NCBI GenBank assembly: GCA_022036555.1
Contig: CM039133.1
Location: 43,910,718-43,974,717 of the forward strand
From: Microstegium vimineum
Lineage: Eukaryota > Streptophyta > Magnoliopsida > Poales > Poaceae
Direction of reading: 5' to 3'
DNA: 64,000 nucleotides
The translations under genes were made by a program, and so were the position numbers. The stretch's first letter is position 1. Each line of letters starts with the position of its first letter. Below, one piece after another: positions 57,430 through 64,000 of this stretch. Under the pieces are notes generated by a model. The model did no database searches. It was not told the origin of the DNA and worked only from the letters and a program-made list of their open reading frames with translations.

Positions 57430-60400
57430 CCCTAGTTTTGTTGCCGCCGTCATGCTTGCTGTTTCTGCCCTCAATCTCCTTCTGATGGTGAAGACAGGGA
57501 AGAACATGGCTGAATTTGTTGACGAAGACACCATGCTGGACTCGATTGACAATCCAGAGTTTGTTGAGATAAAGCGTTCTCTGAAGCAACCTTCGAAACC
57601 TTCAACTAAGGATGCAGATTTGGATCTGCTTGTTGCTCATGGGTTGCTTTAGGTGTAGGTTTATTCCAACTACTCACTTCCTGGTGAGCATGTGATTCCT
57701 AGTCCTTCTCCTGATCAATTCATTCTCTTCCTTTCTTTTTTCCGTGCGGGCCTCTGTTTTCCTCCGTCTGATTTTCTGCTGGAATTTCTTTGTTCTTATG
57801 CGATCTAGCTCCATTACTTGGCCCCAAATGGGGTTCTATTTCTTGCTTCCTTTGTCCGTCTCTATGAAGCGTTCCTTAGCATTCCTCCTTGTCTTCTTCT
57901 TTTTCGACATCTCTTTCGTCTGCCTTGTGGATGGCAAATCTGGTCATTCTTTTGGTTCTTGTTCTCTTCAAATCCGTCAAGGTCATAAGGATGGTTACTT
58001 ATCGTTCACTCTTTATGAGTCTATAAAAGATTGAGCGGATAAGTGGTTTTATATCTCAAAGCCGGATTCTTATGTCTCTTCTGACCTTTCTACTAAGCCA
58101 ACTCCTCTTTCTATCTGGAAGGATAATCTCTCTCCTTCTGAAGTTCTAGTTGTTGGACCTTTGTTGGCTCAGATTAGCTATCTGAAGCAATCTGGGTTGA
58201 CTGACAAGGGTTTCATAGCGAGCTATTTTCATCGCCGAGTTCACCCTCTTATGAAGAGGGAACATCTAGGCTTCGAATAAATGGGTCCTTCGTATTCTTC
58301 TCGGATCATTGTTGATTCTGAGTTGTTGAAGGAGGAGATTTTCGATCGACTGGGGAGGGTTCTGAGTGGTGTATCTGCAATGCCCCTTCGAGTTCCAGAG
58401 TACGATGTTGACCACCCTCCTCGTCCAGTTAGTTATCTAGCTGTTTTCCGAGTTCTTTTCCGATTTGTTTTTATATTGTGTATGTGCTGACTTGTTTTCC
58501 TTTTTGGTAGGAGTGTGGGCATTCTTTTAAGCTTGTTGTGCCTCCCATTGCCGTTGCTTGCTTGTCTGTTGGTGTGGTTTCTGAGGATGCCTTGGCCTCA
58601 GGTTATTCTTCTAGGTTGATTCCTGGTTTTTCCATTACTGATGGGTATGTTCCATATTCTCTTGATCCTAGAATTGCTCAAAATATTCTTAATTTCTAGG
58701 AAGAGGAAGCTTGAGTCCTCTACTCAGCCTGCTCCTATTACCCAACGCCGTTCTTCTCGCCCAAGTATTCCAGCAGGTAACATTCTTGTAGGTGAGCACT
58801 TCTGTTTCTAGTTTGGTTGTTTTGTTTGTGGTGTCTCTTTACAAGGTATTAACTTGTTTTGATAGATGGTCGGTCTGTTCTTCTGACTGAGGAATACTCT
58901 GATGAAGACCCTCCACTTGTTCGTCGTCTGTGCGTTTCTTTTGCTGGTTTCTTTGTCATCTTTGTTGTGTAGATTTGCTCATTATAGAATTGTTCACTCG
59001 CATGGCGTCTGCTGGCTAGTTTGTTGATGATGTTGTGTCCCTTCCTTTGGCTGTTCTGATTTCTTCCTCGAGGATAGCTGATGATGATTTTTCGTTTGAT
59101 ATCCCTAGTCTATCTTTTTCTCAGATTGTTGCATCTTTTAATAAGACTAACAAGTGAGTTTTCTTTGCTTTGTCTCCTTTTGTCTTGATTTTTGGTGAAC
59201 TTAGTTTTTGACGAGTCCTAGTTGTTTTCTTGTAGGCCCTCTTTGGATGCTCCTTCCTCATCTCGTGGTGGTGGGATTTCTCAAATTTTTTATGATAGTC
59301 TTAATGGCCTTGTGGTTCCTTGGCTTACTTGTTTGTTTCATGCAGGCTTCCCTTCACATGAAGTCGTTGATGTTGTCGTTTCCTCTGAGTTTGTAGGTGC
59401 CTTGCCTCTATTGGTATGCCTCTTTTGGAGGTTCCTGAAGAAAAAACTACAGACGATGTCCCGGCTTCTTCCTCTCAACCAATTGCTCCTTTGCTTCTCC
59501 AAGGATTGGATGACGAGTCTCAACTTAGCCGTGTTAGCCGGACTAATCTACTTGTTTCTACTTGGGACGAGTTGTCTAAGTCTTTTGGTGCCGAGTTGAA
59601 GGTTACTTATCATGTCTTTGTCTTTTTGCTTTTACCATGTTCTAGTCTTATTGCTATTTCTTTGCAGGATTTTTGTCAGTATATAGCTGCTTCGTCTTCT
59701 TCTCAGGAGGATCAGTCAGTTATCCTTTTGAAGGATGATCTTCAGAAGGCTAAGCTCGAGTTGTCTAAAGTTCATGTTGAGCTGATTCAGGAAAAAGGTC
59801 TTCGTGAATCTGCTGAGGCTTCTTCGTCTGCTACAATTGTTGATTTGAGGGCTAAGCTTGCTGGTGAGTTTCTTCTCCTTCGTTATTTTATTCCTCCTTT
59901 CGAATTTTTTCCTTAAACTTGGTTTGTTTCCTAGCCACTGATCGTGACTGGCAATCTTGGAGCAAGGAGAAGGAGAAAGCTGAAATTGTATGTATGTTTG
60001 CTGGTTTGATTTATGCTTTGTGATTTGTGCTCCTCTTGCTTATTCTCTACTTTGTTTTCTCTTTTTTAGGCTTTAAAATCTGAATAGGCTTTGCAGGCCA
60101 GACTTTTGACCATTCATGATCAATTCAAGTCCTTATATGCTACCATGCAGCCTATTGTTGCGGTTGTATGTTGTCCTGGTGATGATGATGGTCTTCGGAG
60201 TTTGATTTTGGTGTTATCCACCCAATTCCGTGACTTTGTCAGGGGTGGTTTTGAACGTTGTATAAACAATGTTGTATCCTTTGCTCAGGCTCTTTTTCCT
60301 GAAGTGCCTATGCATCGGATCCTTGAAGACCCTATGGAGTCTGAGCTCTTGGTCAGGTGGGATCAAGCTAAACTCGAGCTTAAGGATCTTTTTGGTCAAA

Positions 60401-60510
60401 TTCTTGACCAAATGAATGTGTTGCCTTCTGTTGATGGTAAAAATGACACACTTTTACATACTCAAAATACCATCAACAACCTTGGATTCAAGAGTATAAT
60501 AACATAGCTA
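57430..60510 (+). pseudogene. Putative gypsy-type transposon protein (PF04195-like), with introns and breaks
   Basis: The first part reads MAEFVDEDTMLDSIDNPEFV, then YSLPGEHVIPSPSPDQFILF, LSFFRAGLCFPPSDFLLEFL, LAPNGVLFLASFVRLYEAFL, which is the plant putative gypsy-type transposon domain (FF.AGL..P...F...L...Y...L..L.PNG...L..FV...EAF). It continues with SLQIRQGHKDGYLSFTLYES and KGFIASYFHRRVHPLMKREH. Later exons include a coiled coil (59700-59870, VILLKDDLQKAKLELSKVHV) and a C-terminal part ending QILDQMNVLPS at 60428, where a solo LTR interrupts it. Several in-frame stops exist. Related genes belong to non-autonomous grass LTR elements. Confidence 0.7.
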
Positions 60511-62041
60511 GAGCATATTTTACCCAATAACTAGTTTCACATGTCCCTTGACTATTTGAGTGCAGGAAATGACAAATGGGAACTTTTGAGAGCTAGTGGG
60601 CCCACTTAGGGGGTCGGCCGACCTCCTTGTGGGGCCACTAGGCCTCCCAAGCCCCCAAGATCCAAGTAACACTCTCCAAAGCACTTTCTACCCCTTGGAT
60701 CCAAGTGTGCTACCTCTCAACAGTTTTGGATCAAAGCACGAGGATCCATGGGCCCAACATGACATATTTCCAAGTATGGCAAATGTGCAAATCCAATACA
60801 CCATCATGATGGACATTACCCCTAGAAGCTACTTGCAAAAGATGAAATTTTTTGACCACAAAAGACGATCGGCCGACCGCACTTTGGGCCCAATTTTGGA
60901 CAGCAGAATCTACACCTATCAAGGAGGTCCCACGCCGAAGGGGAGGCCCAGGGCTCTCTAAAGGTGGTCGTCCGACCTCCTAGGTGGGCCCAGAGACCAC
61001 CCACAGGCCCCCTGACCAGTGGGGTCAGCTTCTAAAAGAAAGGGGTAGGGCCTACTTGTCGGGGGGTGGTCGGCCGACCATGCCCAGGTGCCCAGAAGAT
61101 GCCCCGAGCTCTCCACCGCCTTCCTGCATGCCTCCATGCATCCACTTGATCTCCACCGTTGATTTAAGACAGTTATAAAGGTTTCATCCTACGGTGGCTG
61201 ATGGAGGTGGCGCGGATCGTTGACGTGGCACCGGAGTAGCCCCTACTCCACCTCTAGCTATAAATACCCCCTAGGCCTTCACTCTCATTCATGCCTCATT
61301 GGAGATAAACTACTCCTTAGTAGTAGTGTTATGCTAGTTGGAGGAGAGTGAGGGAAGTATTCTAGAAAAAGCCCCGGATCTGTCGGGAATCTTCTCCGGA
61401 GTACTACCTCAGCGGATGCGATCCTCTTGTAAGTTCAGCACTTGTAAGTGATACATCCGAGTTCTTTATAGCAATTAATATTCTACTTCTGGCATAGCTG
61501 TTATACATCTTTTTGTGCTTGTTCATCGCTTTACTTTAAGTAGAGTGCTTTAATCTTATGCATGGGTTAATGTAGTAAGAATAGTGTAGACGTGGTGTCT
61601 AGACTAGATCTTGCCTTTGTAAACCACTTATCGCGCGGATTGTTTGTGGATGCTAGTAGAAGGTGACAGCTCTATCTAGTCTTCGTATTCCACCATGTGT
61701 GTCAGATAAGTTCTTAAAAGGTAGGGCCTCAATACAACTTGATGACGCGGTCCGGTTAGAGTTTTGTCCTCTTTCTGATCTATCCCATCGCCTTTTGCAA
61801 GAGAAGGGCCGATAAAGCCAGTATAACCAGCTTTGCCTTGTTAGATATCTTTGCTATATTGAACCTCTCAAACCAGATATCATATTCTCTCTTGATCTAT
61901 CATAGGACATATCCATAATCCTAGTTAACTCACTTCTCGTTCCCTGTGCAAAATACGATACCTGGAATACTCCCGGTGAAAGCTACACTTGACAGCCGTA
62001 CGCTTGCGGTCTTTTCCCGTTTGCCACTTCTGGTGTCAACA
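60429..62041 (+). mobile_element. Solo LTR (copy 2), with near-perfect 5-bp target duplication
   Basis: It starts TGTTGATGGTAAAAATGACA and ends TGGTGTCAACA, homologous to 51733-53238. It is flanked by CCTTC (60424-60428) and CCTTT (62042-62046), a 5-bp duplication with one change. The interrupted reading frame resumes after it and stops three codons later. A TATA box lies near 61258. No internal region is present, as expected after LTR-LTR recombination. GGTCGGCCGACC palindromes recur near 60613, 60868 and 61067. Confidence 0.75.
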
Positions 62042-62559
62042 CCTTTTTCGTCTTGAACTGAGTAAAAACATTTGTGGCCCATTGTTGGGTTTGTAATATA
62101 TACTTGATATGCTCCCTATTTAATATATCGTTAGGCTTCGTCCTGACGTTGATATACCCTCTCAGTTGATCTTTTTACTTTTGCTAGCTGAAAATGCATG
62201 CTTGTCTTGATTCTAGTAACCTTGTTGTCGGAATTTGTTTTCCGATTTGTTTTTCTGTCATTCTTTAGATGGACTTTTTTTGTGATGATTTTTCTAAAGC
62301 TTTAATTTTGGCCGGATTTTCCCGGTTTTTGGGCGGATTTTGCCCGGTTTTGACCTTCTGGTCTGTTGCTTCCTTCTTGATTGTAGTCTAATTTTCTGCT
62401 TTTGATATTTCGACTTGTAGGCTTCATATGTGTGCCATATAGTAAGACCTTTGTCTTGAATGTTCTCTGCCAAGCTTGTGCCATTCATTAGGTTTTGCAC
62501 TTGTCTTATAGCCAATTTATTAAGTTGTGTCGTTCTTGATGTAGTGCAGCCAAGTAGTA

Positions 62560-62830
62560 GTCTTCGTGTCAGACTGTGTCATGGCAATGCAGTCGACTTG
62601 CAGATATCCTGCCAGACTATGACATTCATGGTGCAAAGCAGTCGACTTGTAGAATTTGGGTCAGACTGTGCCGTAGCAATGCAGTCGACTTGTAGATCGT
62701 ACCGGACTGTGACGCTCACGGTGCAAAGCAGTCGGTTTGTAGAATTTGTGTCAGACTGTGCCGTAGCAATGAAGTCGACTTGTAGACATCGTGTCAGACT
62801 GTGCCGCTCATGGTGCAAAGCAGTCTCAAC
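62560..62830 (+). repeat. Minisatellite, about six units of about 45 bp
   Basis: Units combine CAGACTGTG(C/A)C, then either GTAGCAATGCAGTCGACTTG or CTCA(T/C)GGTGCAAAGCAGTC, and TTGTAGA. Two unit types alternate, so the higher-order period is about 90 bp. Open frames here on both strands are artefacts of the repeat. Confidence 0.8.
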
Positions 62831-63160
62831 AGTTCTGCTTGTACTCAGATTTCAACCAAGTTAACTACATAATCTGAGAAACATTTCAGTACCAAAGTTG
62901 TAGATGACTTTCTGATCTTTCTAACCATATAAGCTACATCTCTATTTGACTTCTATAAGTCGAGTTATGACTGTTTTACTGTACTGTTGTTGTAGCAACC
63001 CGACCTGAAATTCCAGTTTGCTCTATTTATAGCACAAATATATTATATCTATCACAGTTGTTCCAAAAAATTGCACTTTTGTTGAAAAACAAATGGATGT
63101 AAGAGGTGCTAGAGCACGTGGTCGTGGACGCGGCCGTGGGCATGGAAAAGGTCATTTTTA
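62831..63160 (+). mobile_element. Second gypsy-type leader and gag start
   Basis: Homologous to 53740-54040. The gag start at about 63093 reads MDVRGARARGRGRGRGHGKG and then meets a stop, with no capsid domain after it. It represents a different, diverged copy of the same gypsy group. Confidence 0.6.
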
Positions 63161-63289
63161 GGTTCCTTTGCTTCCCCATTTATTGCTTACCATCTTGCTC
63201 TTGTTATTTTATAAAATCATTTAAGCTTCTATGTCTTTATTCTATTATTTAAAATTTTGTTCTAATTAAGTTTAAACAAAAATACTATA

Positions 63290-64000
63290 GATGTCGCCTA
63301 TCACGAGGTCTCATCGCATGAGTTCCAGGTGCTATGTGTCGAAGTTCACGACCCAGACTTTGTAGCCAGTGGTGCATATCTCAGGCGACGAGATGGTTTG
63401 TGATGCTGAGAAGGACCCTATGTTGGTGGAGGAGGTGATGACAGAAGATGAAGAAGAGTGGATGGATGTGAACCCTGCACCAGCTCATTCACCAGTTCCT
63501 GCACCATCACCTTTGCCATCACCGACACCTCTACCTGCTCCCTCACAAGTACCCGCACTTGCTCCAGCCGCAACACCAGTTTCCACGACCTCCCTGGCAG
63601 GCTCAGAGGAGGAAGAGCCTAGGTGGACTTAGGAGAGCCACTACATGTACCCTTATCTCTCGTCATACTACCACAAACTGCTTCAGAAGGTGCTAGATAC
63701 CTACTACCCAGACATGGACACCACAGTGAGGTACCTCGTTTCAGAATATTCTCACCCCTATATGACTACCTATTGGAAGGGACAGTTGGTTGTTTCGGTG
63801 TGGAATGAAGTTTACAACACTCAGAAGGTGTAGACTGTTGATACTCACACCGCCAAGCGAGCCTATGACAGAGACAGCATGGAGGATGCAGCCTAAGAGG
63901 CATATATACATTATCATGGTCGTCGCTATGCAACCATGCATGGTGATGCATACAGGTATCTACCCCACCATGACACACGGTATGATATCTGATCTGTTCC
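63290..64000 (+). pseudogene. Retrotransposon accessory or gag-like protein, broken
   Basis: From about 63291 the plus strand reads MSPITRSHRMSSRCYVSKFH, a stop, then VMTEDEEEWMDVNPAPAHSP, a proline-rich stretch (SPVPAPSPLPSPTPLPAPSQ), a stop, ESHYMYPYLSSYYHKLLQKV, YLVSEYSHPYMTTYWKGQLV, VSVWNEVYNTQKV, a stop, then AKRAYDRDSMEDA and YIHYHGRRYATMHGDAYRYL. The YHGRR...M..D.YR.LP ending is typical of an ORF repeatedly found in grass gypsy elements. The frame has at least four stops. It continues past the window edge. Confidence 0.55.

Noticed and set aside
51733..62041. The two homologous LTRs as the ends of one complete retrotransposon
   Set aside because: The right LTR has its own near-perfect 5-bp duplication and lies inside another element's gene, and the left one is preceded by polypurine-like sequence as a 3' LTR would be. 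The sequence between them is a mixture of gypsy gag, antisense copia gag and a PF04195 gene, so they are separate insertions.
62579..62864. Open frames across the minisatellite on both strands
   Set aside because: They arise because the 45-bp unit is a multiple of three and stop-free; no domain is present.

Overview
This window is nuclear DNA from a grass, most likely a panicoid (sorghum, maize or sugarcane group). The evidence is intron-containing genes with GC-rich exons and canonical gt/ag splice sites, and a dense set of grass transposon types: CACTA, Helitron, Mutator-like (MULE), Stowaway-like and PIF/Harbinger-like MITEs, L1-type LINEs, and gypsy and copia LTR elements. I saw no rRNA, tRNA, CRISPR array or bacterial-type operon. 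The organism call is inference; I could not run a search.

Layout. 1-13.5 kb has no host gene I recognise. It holds a Helitron 3' end, two nested fold-back elements (the inner one carries a piece of the plastid rpoA gene), LINE remnants and MITEs. 14.4-15.8 kb is a small CACTA element containing a fragment of an S-locus-type receptor kinase gene. 15.8-21.2 kb is a decayed larger CACTA element read on the minus strand, with a Ulp1/C48-type protease, a transposase-associated domain, a GRF zinc finger and a GC-rich insertion.

Host genes. (1) 22.4-24.1 kb, plus strand: 1-aminocyclopropane-1-carboxylate oxidase, the last enzyme of ethylene synthesis, in three exons with a one-base frameshift in exon 2. 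(2) 27.8-31.1 kb, minus strand: a complete seven-exon WD40-repeat protein of the plant WDR44-like group; the spliced frame closes exactly at 902 residues. (3) 45.1-45.4 kb, minus strand: a small secreted cysteine-containing peptide of unknown function. A duplicate at 37.3-37.6 kb is frameshifted and has lost the TATA-like box.

The rest is transposon-derived: a LINE with an RNase H domain (34.1-35.9 kb); a near-perfect hairpin of about 147-bp arms (35.9-36.3 kb); a 4.2-kb Helitron with a decayed replication protein A gene and a nested LINE (39.4-43.6 kb); and a nest of LTR retrotransposon pieces from 46.7 kb to the end, including a solo LTR inside another element's gene.

The genes do not form a pathway. 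The main interest is gene and organelle-DNA capture by transposons, the decaying peptide duplicate, the ACC oxidase frameshift and the hairpin locus.
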